From Macrosoma leucophasiata (lineage: Eukaryota > Arthropoda > Insecta > Lepidoptera > Hedylidae): a stretch of 64,000 nucleotides of DNA. Shown piece by piece: positions 12,646 to 24,250 of this stretch; within the stretch, counting starts at the first letter, position 1; each line of letters opens with the position of its first letter. The stretch is taken from assembly GCA_036365455.1 (NCBI GenBank), contig JAWQUS010000010.1:15260501-15324500 (forward strand), given 5' to 3'. A program made the translations under genes and the position numbers. The notes beneath the pieces were generated by a model, which did not search any database, had not been told where the DNA came from, and saw only the letters and a program-made list of their open reading frames with translations.

Positions 12646-13957
12646 TACCTTAAGAAGAGTTCCACGTAATCCTGTCACTTGTTTACTTATTCTTGTTGTT
12701 CACAGACCGTCATAATTCATAAAGTTTTTAGCGTTGGCTATCTTCATAAAACAGTTTATAACTCTAGTAGGTATATAACAACAACAACATATAATAAAAC
12801 TGTAACGAATAGGTTTGTATATGTATAATGAAGAAAAAACAAATAGGGGTCATAGGGTCAGTAGAAGTCGAAATTATTGTTTGTTTTTTTTTGCTATCTT
12901 TAAGTTTGTACGCGCATTACCGAAAAACTTTCTACCTACTGAAATTAGCTATTTTCAAAATTATATTGCTTCACGTTTAACTTAAAAACTGGTGCATATT
13001 TCATTTTAATAAAACATTAACGCCGCATAAATCTTGACAAACAAAGATTTTTTTGTTTCTGTAAGTCGGTAGGTTAATATTATTATGATAAAACTGTTAA
13101 CTGGACTAAGTCTTATGTCTGCACCTAGGAAATATTAGGGAAAAGGTAGGTTGGTCTTTTATAGTTTGGAATAAAATTGTTGAAGACCCAGAGCCAAATA
13201 TAGGCTACTTTACTCCAAAAAACAAGAAGGTAAAAATAAGGGATGAAAGATTATATGGGAGTTGCGTCATCCGAATTCCACGCGGACGGAGTCGCGGGGA
13301 AAAGCTAGTAACTAATATTGTTGTCTCACTAAGAGACAACAATAATTCAGTTAAAAAATCAGTCAGATCAGTTTTAAAATCCCAAATCAAAGTTTAGAAG
13401 AAGGCCCGAACGCCGATACATGCTCCCAACGCTGAGGGAAGATAAGGCACGCACAGCCGCCAATGCGAATTTCATCACGCCCTCAGTTTTGTGCCTTATT
13501 TACTTTACGCAGAAAAATAAGACGCGGTGAGCTGAATTCTTAAGTAACTTTTACATTTTTCCAAGTGAAAACAGACGTTTTAGGTAAACATGAATCAATA
13601 AGAACATCTTTGTGTTCGTACCAAGTAGGTAACAGGTATAAATTCTAAATTCTCAACAGGAGGTTGGATTAATGTGATTTTAATGTAATATCATCATCAT
13701 CATTTTAGCCGTGGACGTCCTTTGACGTCCACGGCTGGACAAAAGCCCATTATGGCATATCCATCATATTATGATTATGGGGGATTATTGTTTCATTATA
13801 GCAAAAATATAGAAGACTATTGGCATGCAAAACACATTGACAAATCTTTTTTTTTTTAATACTTCATTAGTTAAAACTCAAATGGTACATGACTTCTTAT
13901 ATTTTTATGTTTTCAAGGCATCCGGTGGTTTAGTACATACCTATCTAAATAATAACT
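12646..13957. other. Gene-free stretch
   Basis: No coding exon recognised. Contains a repeat end at 13270-13312 (CACGCGGACGGAGTCGCGGG, then AGCTAGTA), a perfect hairpin directly after it, and near 13700-13735 a short inverted pair (CCGTGGACGTC / GACGTCCACGG). Confidence 0.5.
13316..13344. repeat. Perfect 12-bp hairpin
   Basis: Arms TATTGTTGTCTC and GAGACAACAATA are exact reverse complements around the 5-nt loop ACTAA. It sits immediately after the AGCTAGTA end of a dispersed repeat. Function unknown. Confidence 0.8.
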
Positions 13958-14244
13958 ACTGGTGGTAGAGCTCCAGTGACGGAGCTCGCGGGCGTAGGCA
14001 CCACCGCATTACCTGATTTACTTGCCGCTAAATGGTAGTGTTCAGCACTATCGTGTTCCGGTCAGGTGGTAATGTACGGCCCTGTAATTTCCGGCACAGA
14101 GGCATAACACCTTAGGCCTCAGGAGTGCTAACGCATTTGCATTTGACCTTGGTCTTTGTGTGGGTGTCTATAGGCTGTAGTCATCACTTAACATCAATGT
14201 GAACTGTATGCTTGTTTGCCACTTCAAATACATAAAAAAAAAAA
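13958..14244 (+). repeat. SINE-A copy, full length
   Basis: One of the best copies: ACTGGTGGTAGAGCTCCAGT head, GACGGAGCTCGCGGGCGTAG, GGTAATGTACGGCCCTGTAA, TTCCGGCACAGAGGCATAAC, and an A-tail of about 12 at the right end. No protein frame and no internal terminal inverted repeat, so a SINE-like non-LTR product fits best. Confidence 0.85.
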
Positions 14245-15130
14245 ATGTTCCATATTACCTATCTCCTTATTCGAGATTTCCGTCCGTTGCTAATGACAGA
14301 GGGTCTAAGCCCGTCGAGCCAGGATTACCGTTAATATGTTATGACTTCGAAACCTATCAGAGTGCCATTAATGACATCGGTATTACAGTTTTATTTATCT
14401 ACCTACATTCAAGAACGTAGATCAAAGATGGCTGAAGGAATCGACTTTGTTGAAACACGAATTGATTTTTGCTTAAAAATAGAAATCGTGTACGATACAT
14501 CAAAGCGAACGCGTGTGATGAACTTAACCGTTACAAATTGGATCGTACGTGAACCTGGGGTTCATGAAACAGTTACTACCTGAGTAGAAAATAATCATCT
14601 ATATTACCCAGAGGCAATATTTTCATACAATGAACGTCACAAGCAAGCCTACAGCTCAAATTGATGGTTAATTAATTATTACCTAAAACGTAATTTTATG
14701 CCCGTATTCCCGAATGAGACAGATAGAGGCCAATACATGGCATTTATACATACATTTAGATCGATACAATACAAACACATATCGCCAATTCGTTTTCGAT
14801 GTAAAAGGTAACGAGCCTATTGACATCTCCGGGCACATTAACAAACTCTCGAGGATAGCACTGGGAAACATACGAATAATTGAAACAACTCCATAGGTAA
14901 TCTTACCCCCGACCTGGGAATCGTTCACATGACTCTTATCAGGCCATATACGGCCGTACGTTACCATCTAGCCGAAACAGTGCTGAACAGATGATAGCAG
15001 TAGGAAGATTGGGTAATTAAGTGGTGCCTAGGTCCTCGAGCTCCGTCAATGGGAACGCTTCCAAGGAATACGATTAAGTAGGTTTTTTCATTTCTTTATA
15101 ATCAGATCACCACTATATATACATATTTTA
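14245..15130. other. Gene-free stretch with SINE-B relic
   Basis: No coding exon recognised. At 14805-14870 there is a SINE-B core fragment (GAGCCTATTGACATCTCCGG, CACATTAACAAACT), and at 14640-14670 a small SINE-A-like scrap. Confidence 0.5.
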
Positions 15131-15382
15131 TGTATTGGAAGTGGCAAACAAGCATGCAGTTCACATTGATGTTAAGTGATGACTGCAGCCTATAGACACA
15201 AACACCAGGGTCAAAATGCACATGCGTTACCACTCCTGAGGCCTAAGAAGTTAAGTCTCTGTGCCGGAAATTACAGGGCCGTACATTACCACCTGACCGG
15301 AACAGGATAGTGCTGAAGTAATATTAGGTAATGCGGTGGTACCTCCGCCCGCGAGCTCCGTCACTGGAGCTCTACCACCAGT
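15131..15382 (-). repeat. SINE-A copy, near full length
   Basis: Minus-strand copy running from TGTATTGGAAGTGGCAAACA to the head complement GGAGCTCTACCACCAGT. A short internal deletion removes the CACTACCATTTAGCGGCA segment found in other copies. Confidence 0.85.
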
Positions 15383-17398
15383 AAAATGAAATTATTAGGT
15401 ACCTATTGTCATCGGATTTACGCCATTCAGATAATAATCAATTCCATGCCATGAATTAATGGATGAAACTCTTTCGTAGTAAAAGGTCGAACTAATAAAG
15501 CGTGTTAAAAGTTAAAACGTATACCAAAGCAGAAAATATTATTAAAATTCTTATGAGAAATTTTAGTCTGCCGCATTACGCAAAAACTACTTAGTACATA
15601 CCAAAATTAATTTTAATAAGGCTTACTACAACCGTCGAGGTTAGTAGGTATTTAGTTCAGATGCAAACAATAACCGAGCACCTTCCAAATAAACATTTTA
15701 CTTTATTGTGAATATGGGTATTAAATTTACTGCCTCCATGGCTTAGTAGTAGTTGGTCACTATTATTAGTAGTAGTACCACCAGTACCCGTTGTTCCCGT
15801 AAGTATTAGTTTTTTTTAATGGGGCAATCCTAAGTAGCATTTGGCGGGTTTACAAATGAGCTCGATGAAAGTCAATAAGCCGCCGTCTATTATAACGCGA
15901 GACATAAAAATACCGATAAATCGGGGCATATGTAAGCATGAATACACATCTACCTATCGGTTAACAGTAACGTCAGTAACAAGCTCGCGTGTAGGGAATA
16001 CCTTTTGTGAAATGCTTTGCAAAACTCCACTTATCAGTGGATGAAAAAATAATTAAACACCTTTCACTTAAAAGGTAATATCCAGAGATATCTTAAAAAA
16101 CGTATTGAGGATTTTGAAAAGAATAAAACGGCGGTCCTGGTGCATCTGTATCAAAGCTGGGATGAATAATTCAAACAGAAATCTGTTGGTGCGGTCCTCC
16201 AAGTTTACTGAAACAAGTAGATATTTGTCTACGCAACGCGCATGTTTTCCTCCCTTATTCATTTAATAATAGACGGAATGACAAAGTTGTAATTGTATTG
16301 TACAATATCACATATCTTAGAAGTAGACGTCTTGTGTCTTGTCTAGAGAACAATAAGTACGAATTACCTATGCGTAGACAGGAAAGTTTGCCGAATAAAT
16401 GAATTAGGTACGTGGAAGAGACTCGTAACTCAAATAATGAACAGAATATAATCAAGCACCAAACTCGGCTAGAGATAATTAAGTTTATTAGGTACTAGGT
16501 TCTTACTACCAATTGAGATTTTGTTACCTATACTTATTCTGGAAATTAATAAGTGCATTTCCCCAAAAAAAGAAAGCATATCCAAATCAAAAAAGCAGGT
16601 AGCAAGCATACACAACAGCGATTCATGATTGTAATATTTTTTACACCTACGAGTGAGTTAGCTTTTCTTATTCTGATGATTCACCAATTGTTTTCTTTTT
16701 TGGGTCCGTATCATTGTGTTCAAATGATACTTATTCAACGGAAAATATCTAATACTGAGAACCTCACTGAATATATGTATAAATATCCAAAATCCTAAAT
16801 CTTAAGTTTACCAGCAATGGCCTATCATCAGCAAGTCACCGAACCAATAACACACAAATCATTAAGCATCTAGGTACCTATTCGTTACGCGATCAATATA
16901 GGTACTTGTTGAGAAGATTAATGAATTTAGAAATTACATGCGATATGTCACAGTGCCGCTTCTTCCTCCTGAAATATCTCTTCCGTTACTTACTGAATGA
17001 TTAAAAAAACAACGTACAGCCGAAACTTGGCCTTGGCCTTGGCCTTGTTTTCGGCTTGACTTGATTTCCCTGAATTCTCTGGGAACAGGAATGATGCGGG
17101 TATACAGTCGCCGGTAAAATATAGATTTGTATAAAATAATTAAAAACAACTGTAACTGTATGTTATGTGCAATCGACAAGGATTGCGTGTAACCAGAGAC
17201 TGCTGTATCAGGTATCAACCAAGCTCTAGTGGCAAGACATTATTTCTCAAATAAATATAGCATTGAATGGCTGAGTATCAAATATTAGAGCGTTAACAGA
17301 CTTTGTCCGAATTGGATCAGTAACTTCAAATAATTAATATACCTACCACTGAAAAAATATTTAGTAACCCCCCTACACACTATGATAAAAGTAGAGTA
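15383..17398. other. Gene-free stretch
   Basis: No coding exon or recognised repeat. A triple TTGGCC run occurs near 17030-17046. Short open frames here have no recognisable composition or motif and are treated as chance. Confidence 0.5.
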
Positions 17399-17670
17399 CA
17401 GTAACCAGTAAGAAATATTGCACATGTCATAGACCCTGCGAAAGGGACAATCGGCTAGTTTCGACTTCGTAGAGCGTTATCTTTGCTACACGCTGCCTAC
17501 GTAAGCACTGATTATTGTTCCGAGGCACTGATAGCCCGGTATTAGTCAAAACTTGATCAAAATGGTCCACAAACGTCACATACGTAAGGTGCGTAAGAGA
17601 TAACGCTCTACTGACCCGAAATTAGCCGAAGTCCCTAAGGTCGATGTGCAATATTTCGAGTTGGATACTG
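17399..17670 (+). mobile_element. MITE-1 copy 2
   Basis: A 272-bp diverged copy: inner terminal blocks ATATTGCACATG and GATGTGCAATAT, and internal TTTCGACTTCGTAGAGCGTT and AAAACTTGATCAAAATGGTC shared with the other copies. Outer ends are degraded (CAGTAACC / GGATACTG). Confidence 0.65.
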
Positions 17671-19111
17671 TTCCTATTGTAGCTAGGAATGTACTTGAAG
17701 CAGGTACCCAATCAATAGAGAAGCACACAAGAGAATAAATCTTATCATCGCACAGATAATATCAACTATTACTCGTAGAGATAGTAAGGTAAACGTGGTT
17801 ACCTCGTTATTGAGAATTAGCATTTATATTGCCCAGCCGCATGAACGACGCATGTGTCATATTGTATCTAGTAACGTGTAAGACAAAATGCCAAGCAGCG
17901 TAAGCCACTTTATCTGCAGATGAAACTAGTTTTGTACTTTTTAAGGTTCCGTGGCCCATAAAGAATCCTTATGTATAGATACTTTCCTCCGTTCGCACTT
18001 GGCCTGTTTTTGAACTCTCTGCTGAGCTTAACCATTTAAAATAGGAGCCTATAAAAAAAGTTTAAAAAGGGGAAAAGGATAATGATAGTTACCTATGTCA
18101 TAGTATGTTTGCAAATAGGTACCATTAGTTCCACTTACTAGTTATTATCGATACAATACATGTAAGATCGATATTCCAATTAACCCATTTAAGCAAACAT
18201 TTCTCCAGTCATTGGAATATTTGGAATACATAGATGACTTATGTTATAAGATTAAACGTGAATGGGGGCAAGAAAAGACACATCACAGTGACATCGCTAC
18301 ATTCGCACATGGCAGCGAAATAGTTACAAGGGATGACGACCCCACTATTTCGCATAAAGGCAGTCGCTGTTTCAAAGATTGATTCATGTTTATTTATACG
18401 ACATCAAGCCATAGAATTCTAACAAGTTCAATCTTTAGATATAGGTACGACTACTTATTCTCATTTGTGATCCATGTTCGGTGTACGATTGATGTGTACG
18501 TTGGTACATTTTATGCACTATTGCGATCAATTTCTACCATAGTTATGTACTGTACTTCGGGCCTGCATACTATATAATACTATATTATATTCTGGAAGAA
18601 ACATAATACCTACGCAAAAAGAACTGTAAGAAAACAATCACTTTATTTTAAAAATAATTATTTCGTAGCTGCTTTTTAGGTGCTTCCGCTACTATGGAGT
18701 TCACAAAAGTATATTCGGTTATGAATTTGAAAATCATAATATTAGAGTACTTTTTTCTATAAACAATACTTTTACCACTTATATTGAAAAATATATTTTG
18801 GTGGATATGTCGGGAACTCTAATGTTACCTACTTACTTTTATTTTTTTTTATTCAGAATACTGTACCTACTATCGATTAAATAGACAATATGAAATAGGA
18901 CCTTTAAAGTTATGCTATTTGATTTACACTTACCAACTATCTCACATGCTCATTTGTAGTGTACAATTAACATTTCTTAATAATTTTAGGTATTAATAGG
19001 TATCTATATCATACCAAATTATTTAATTATAGGTATATCACAATATTCAAGATCGAAACAACCTTGGACTAATGGAAATAATATTTCAATTAATTTTCTA
19101 GACCTTAACTC
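17671..19111. other. Gene-free stretch
   Basis: No coding exon recognised. Mostly AT-rich sequence; a scrap resembling the GGTTCCG...CGCACTTGGCC repeat occurs at 17943-18010. Nothing else assigned. Confidence 0.5.
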
Positions 19112-19208
19112 AGCCTGGGTTGCACCTAGATATTTGTTAAAGTTAGAGAAGGATGTGAAATGTTACAATTACTTTAACTTTAACAAATATCTTGGTGCAA
19201 CCCAGGCT
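19112..19208. mobile_element. MITE-2 copy 1, foldback
   Basis: A 97-bp foldback: left arm AGCCTGGGTTGCACCTAGAT continuing ATTTGTTAAAGTTA; right arm TAACTTTAACAAATATCTTG continuing GTGCAACCCAGGCT. The arms pair over about 34 bp around a short centre. The same termini occur at 63260-63416. Confidence 0.8.
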
Positions 19209-19411
19209 TAGACTCCAACTACTGGACAAATCTAACAGTCATAATTATGTTCAACTAAAGAAAAATCGATAGTTTCAAAACATCTTGGCCGTCTAGTTAC
19301 GGTACGTGATTAAAGCTAGTCTCATACTTATGTATGCATGTATCTTCACGCCAGGTCCCTAGTGTGGAGCGCCAGATATCCTGGTCCTGACTCACCTCCC
19401 GTGCCTCATCT

Positions 19412-19687
19412 ACATTCGTAATATTTTATTTTAAAGAAAAATGGAAAGAAAAATTTTACTTCAGGCGGGACTCGAACTCGCGGCCTACTGGGAATCTAGT
19501 CCAACCGCTCTTCCAATTGAGCTACTGAAGTCCTGCCCGATTTGTCAAATCTTTCCTTCACATTTATTGCATTGCTTTATGGTAGCAACAGCGCCATCTA
19601 TTGCCAACTATGCTAGTTCTTTAAAATAAAATATATTACACAAGCATGCGTTAATGCGAAATAATATAAAACAATTACATTCGTAAT
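19412..19687 (-). mobile_element. SINE-C copy with 11-bp target duplication
   Basis: The insert at 19423-19676 is flanked by an exact 11-bp duplication, ACATTCGTAAT, at 19412-19422 and 19677-19687. It contains a minus-strand tRNA-like domain (19458-19531), while the block on its right, CTTTAAAATAAAATATATTA to AAAACAATT, is in plus orientation. The two parts therefore face opposite ways, as expected of 5' inversion (twin priming) during LINE-driven integration. Confidence 0.85.
19458..19531 (-). ncRNA. tRNA-like domain of SINE-C
   Basis: 74 nt with a 7-bp acceptor stem (ACTTCAG / CTGAAGT), a D-arm with GCTC/GAGC, and a T-arm whose loop region carries the B-box-like GTTCGAGTCC. The anticodon stem can pair only with an oversized 9-nt loop, so I read this as a tRNA-derived Pol III promoter rather than a working tRNA. 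A T-run follows the 3' end. Confidence 0.55.
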
Positions 19688-19811
19688 CCTCTTCATACAT
19701 CCTCGCCGATTCCTAAGACTTTTGACCCCACCATCAGACAGTACTGTACCTATTTCGTCATGGTAGGTTAGTCTTGGTCTGCCTGGGCCTCTGCAACTAT
19801 CCACATACTTA

Positions 19812-20730
19812 TGTACGCAAGTACCTACTTTTAAGTTGTGAAGAAATGCAAGCAATATACCTACAGGTATAATATACAACTTGTAACAGGATTAAATGTA
19901 AAACCCGATACCAGTTCAGAATATATATCTGAATAGACTTCAGGTATTTTTAATAAAGGTAATAATTTGTCCCAAAAATTATGGTCTATTATTTTGGTCC
20001 AAGAGCTAACGAACCCTTCGAGTATCGGAACGCCTCTAAGCCTAGATTTTTTTGTAGAGATGAGTCATAATATGCTAAGTACGATAACCATCGCGTGGCA
20101 AGGATCAGCCCTTCACGTCATCTGGATTTCTGATGAGAAAAGTGACTTCCATATTTTAGGCATGATTTGGAATTTTTTTTTAACCTTAGACCTCGTATAG
20201 ATTGCCGTACAGACACGAGATTATATGAGACTTTTGAGACAGCATTTAGAACGCCAAAATAAAGCTATATACAAATATTTAGCTTATTACCTCTCATTCG
20301 TAGGTTAATCGCTAAAATGATTAAACTATTATTTCTTATATAATAAATATTAAATACATAAACATGTAATTTCAGTTAATGTATTACGATTATACCTCGA
20401 TTTTCTAATCGGAGTGTTTGAGAGTGTGAATTATTCCCGTTACATGTTGTATAATAAAACGTCTCGCCGTATATATTTAGTAGTAGGTTATATACCTACT
20501 AGACGGCCAGTTAGGTATATGTAGGTACATAAACTTACAAACTTGGACCATTTAGTTCGGAACTTCTCTTCTTATGGATGAAGTACCTGGGAAGGTACCT
20601 ACGTAGAATACAATCGCTCAAAAATAATATTCATGATAATTCAATACTTGTCTAAAACTATGTTAAAGTGAAGTTATAGACTGAACAGAAGAGACAAACT
20701 CAATTATTGTACATATTTCTCCTTTTAAAC
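19812..20730. other. Gene-free stretch
   Basis: No coding exon recognised; nothing assigned. Sequence is AT-rich. Confidence 0.5.
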
Positions 20731-20914
20731 CAGTGATTCCCAAAGTGGTCTATATAGACCCCTGGGGTCTATGGGAGACTCGATGGGGTCTACGTATATG
20801 CGTAAATAAAAATGGGATATATGGGAAAGTGATATAAATGTTAGCAAGGGGGTCCACCGAAACCAGAAAAACATTGAAAGGGGTCTACAAGAAAAAATAG
20901 TTTGGGAACCTCTG
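20731..20914. mobile_element. hAT-type MITE with 8-bp target duplication
   Basis: A 184-bp element with imperfect inverted ends CAGTGATTCCCAAA and TTTGGGAACCTCTG, flanked by an exact 8-bp duplication TTTTAAAC (20723-20730 and 20915-20922). The 8-bp duplication and CAGNG termini are hallmarks of the hAT superfamily. No transposase; it depends on an enzyme from elsewhere. Confidence 0.9.
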
Positions 20915-20922
20915 TTTTAAAC

Positions 20923-21579
20923 CAACCGTAAAATTTTGAATTAATACCAACCGTGAAAGTAAAGAGCTCTGATACGAATCCTTCTCAACCGATAAAAATA
21001 CATATTTACATATTCTAAGTATAAGAGACAAAACTTGGTAAAGGCTATCCGGCTATCCTATATCCTAAAGCGTCATTGGTAGTGATGACGTCAACGCCAG
21101 CTCCATCCCCGCCGGTCACGCGGCTTCCGCACGTTCCTATACCTCTACCTTATACGTACATTGGTACATACAGCTTCCGTTTTACATGTGACATCGGTGG
21201 TTAACTCATCCAATAACCTCAAAACGACTCGCAACCCACATTCGGACAAATTAAACGTGAAACATAATACCGTATCGATCCGTAACGCCATGAGCGAGAA
21301 ATGATCTTATTTATTCATGGGTTTCAAATACAGTTCATGCATCCTATTACTTGGCAATGTAAAACGGTCGGGTTTTATTCATTTATCCACAGAAACGTTA
21401 ATAAGTAATGGGAAAGCTTTGTACCCTTTTTAAGAAGGTATTGGCTAAAATGATATGAGATCATATCGTTTGAAGGAATAAAGAAAGTTAAAATATAGAT
21501 ACTAACTTATGTACAACATATAACTTATATGTTGCAATACAAAATAAATAAGTAAAATATTCACTGTTTTTTGTCCTTA
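20923..21579. other. Gene-free stretch
   Basis: No coding exon recognised. A slightly GC-richer patch at 21080-21140 has no recognisable structure. Confidence 0.5.
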
Positions 21580-22007
21580 AGGTATGATTCCGAACTTCGC
21601 TGCACGCAGCAGTGCTACCGCTGCAGTGATGCCGCTGCACTCCAGGGATGCGACCGCCTAACGACATTGCTATTGTCGTTGTCAATGATGTCAATTTTTT
21701 GTCAAATGTCGATTTGTAGCTCCTTTAAAAGCAGTAGTGATAATCTGAAAGTTTTTCTTGCTTTCGTAGGTGAGAAACAAGCGATACTAGTAGATATTTC
21801 GATTATTGTTGTTTAGTTAGAGTAAAAATCGACATGAAAATTTGACAGCAATAACAACGACAATAGCAATGTCGATAGGCGGTCGCACCCCTGGACTCCA
21901 TATATTCTTTTAAAGTTTTATGAGATTACATTCCGAGCCACGCGTCAATGTCGCGGCAGCCCTGCAGCGGCAGCACTGTTGCGGCAGCGGAGTTCGGAAT
22001 CGTACCT
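21580..22007. mobile_element. PIF/Harbinger-like MITE carrying a nested MITE
   Basis: Outer inverted ends AGGTATGATTCCGAACTTCG and CGGAGTTCGGAATCGTACCT; pairing continues through GCAGTGCTACCGCTGCAG on the left and CTGCAGCGGCAGCACTG on the right, about 55-60 bp in all. The flanks are TTA on both sides (21577-21579 and 22008-22010), the 3-bp duplication typical of PIF/Harbinger. A second MITE interrupts the left arm. Confidence 0.8.
21642..21894. mobile_element. Inner MITE with CCAGGG termini
   Basis: A 253-bp element with inverted ends CCAGGGATGCGACCGCCTAA and GGCGGTCGCACCCCTGG; pairing extends through GACATTGCTATTGTCGTTGT and its complement. The flanks share ACT. Its termini resemble those of the element at 49408-49553 (CAGGGGGCCGACCGCCTAAC). 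Confidence 0.8.
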
Positions 22008-22010
22008 TTA

Positions 22011-23586
22011 TCCTTCTATCGATGATAAACACACTCGGACACACAATGATGAAACAGTTGAGCAAATTATCGACACGGAATTTAAGACAATTTCTATATA
22101 AAATGATAAGGGAATTTTTAACACTATCTACCATCAAGGAAGAAGAGGGAACAATGGTTTACCCATTGCTCAACCAAGATACATAGAGTATATTTTACAT
22201 TTGTTGCCATGTGCGAAGCAAAAAGATAACGAAAAGGAATGCCTTTCGACACTAAAGTTACTTTTTGAAATGTGTTTCGATCGAAAAAATTGCGATCATT
22301 AACATCGAGGCATGGCATGGCATCGTAGGCACATTTAGACTGTAGCCTTTAAAAAAACCTTACAGTTTGTCCGTCCCTTTGTCTGAAAGCTGTAGAGAGG
22401 GGATGATGAAGACAATATTGCGAAGTTAAGAAGACCTTATTATCCCCGCAATATTTTTAAAGACTCTTCCGATTAAAGAATCCGTTTGTGAAAATTGTTT
22501 TAAGGAGAAAATCTTTGTTAGATTCAAGTGTGTGTATGCTCTGCCAGCTAAACAAAAATTCACACTTTGATTATACATATAAAGAAATCAAAGAGAAAAC
22601 TATAACGGCTGAATAGATTCAACAACTTTACAAGTTATAGTCGATCAACTTATAAAATCTACCTACTTAGAAAAACGATAACCTACATTGCGTGCGTTAC
22701 TAGTGCAGTCTTGAGACGAGCCGGTCACATAAGACCGACAAAAAAAAAAACGCATTTTTTTGGCGGTTTTGTATGTCTATCCGTTGTGCGTGAATAGCAA
22801 CTATTATAACACATGTAACATGTGTCGTTTCATAGTTAGATACTTTAACAAACTTGTTCGTAGTTTTCTGCGTAACACCGACCGATACATCATTGATGTT
22901 AACATTTGCGTTGGTAAGTGATGGATCATGTGTAAATATAAGCCGTACCCAAAATAAGTAATTGAATATAATAATGATAAATTCTGATCAAGTAGGTATG
23001 CTTATTTCAATAGATACCTACCACATTTAATTGTCGACTCGATCACGTTTCAAACGAAATTAAAGTAGGCATCTTGGAAGTTCATTTGTTTAGAAAATAA
23101 TACGTCGCGTTCAAATATCCGGGGAAAGGTTCCAAACGTTTCCAAATTTATTGTTACTAAAAATAAGCGTGGGTAAACAACGATTTGAGTTAGCTGTTAT
23201 GGTGATTTCAATATTTATTATTGCATTTAAATTAGGTAGGTTAGTATCAATGTAATAAACATTTATCTTGGCAAAAACGTACGTACTTATCGTAATATTG
23301 ATCGCATAATGAACAATTTACCTAATTCAAACGGGGTCGACAGTGTTCAAATATAAGATAGTTAAATTCGAAACATTATTAAGGTAATTTGATATAAAAC
23401 ATCAATGCCAAACAACGCTCAATAGATAGGCAAGACCTTGCCTAATTAGTAGCTATCAACGTTTCTACTTAAGTTAAATTTTACCGCATTCGCAAACACA
23501 AGCGTCGATAGTAAAATAAAAAAAAAAAAAAAAGTACGCGAGCATAACGTAGTTTTATCGGTCATTAATTACCAAGTTAACTCACC
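22011..23586. other. Gene-free stretch
   Basis: No coding exon recognised. Poly-A runs at 22740-22750 and 23517-23533 may be tails of worn retroelements, but no body could be assigned. Confidence 0.45.
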
Positions 23587-24250
23587 AAACTAGGTTTTCA
23601 TGCCAAAAAGCGTAGCGGCGTCCAAGCTCCCGCCAAATTGAAGCGATCACCAAATACACAGAACGCATTACACGAATAGCGGGGTAGCTCGATCGATAGC
23701 CGGGCAGTGCACGCGGGCGGACGCTGCCGGCACGCAGCCCGCCGTGCATCCGACGCTAGTACCACACATATTACTCTCAAGTTATTATTTTACAAGCACG
23801 TCCACTCATGAGAAAAGCAACTTGAGACGACCGCAGCGTTCGAAACCTTAATACTTCCCTTCGCTGCAAATATTAGGTGACAGACGACGGGCCCGATCGA
23901 ATACCTCGATTTAATTCGCACAGCTCCGACACAAGCTAGGCACAATTTTAACCGCACGCGAATATATTTATTTTTTTAAACACTAGAAACAGATGAACGT
24001 TTCGTTTTTGGGTGAGGAGCCCCGAAAACTTAGCAACGCGCCAAACGAGGACCAATATAAAAATAATACGAACAATGTGGGGACAGGAACAGGAGTCGCG
24101 TAATAATAAGAGAACTCGCGTGGGGATGGTACGAAGGGTGCATTGTGCAACGGCGAATTTCGGAAGGGCTCGTCCCGAAGCCCTTGTTTAGTCCCCCACA
24201 CTTGCGCAAGATGCGAACCAGTTTTGATTTTTACGAGTAAAACCATCGAG
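23586..24250 (-). promoter_or_regulatory. GC-rich segment, candidate promoter and noncoding first exon (minus)
   Basis: Composition changes abruptly to CpG-rich between about 23600 and 24250, unlike the AT-rich flanks. On the minus strand the segment ends in CTAGTTTG followed by GTGAGTTAAC, a good splice-donor match with exon end at 23586. A short ATG frame just before it stops at once, so the exon would be noncoding. If real, 1-23585 would be first-intron sequence of a gene reading left out of the window. Inference only. Confidence 0.35.

Larger units (their letters stand above)
19330..19811 (+). repeat. Repeat-D copy 1, split by SINE-C
   Basis: Left part 19330-19411 (ATGTATCTTCACGCCAGGTC, AGATATCCTGGTCCTGACTC) and right part 19677-19811 (CGCCGATTCCTAAGACTTTT, CAGACAGTACTG, AGGTTAGTCTTGGTCT) together match the copy at 56893-57425. 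SINE-C has inserted between the two parts. A minus-strand scrap of the same repeat lies at 58613-58695. Confidence 0.75.

Noticed and set aside
19441..19629. Plus-strand frame across the SINE-C tRNA-like domain
   Set aside because: The same translation recurs wherever SINE-C is inserted; it is a tRNA-like sequence read as protein.
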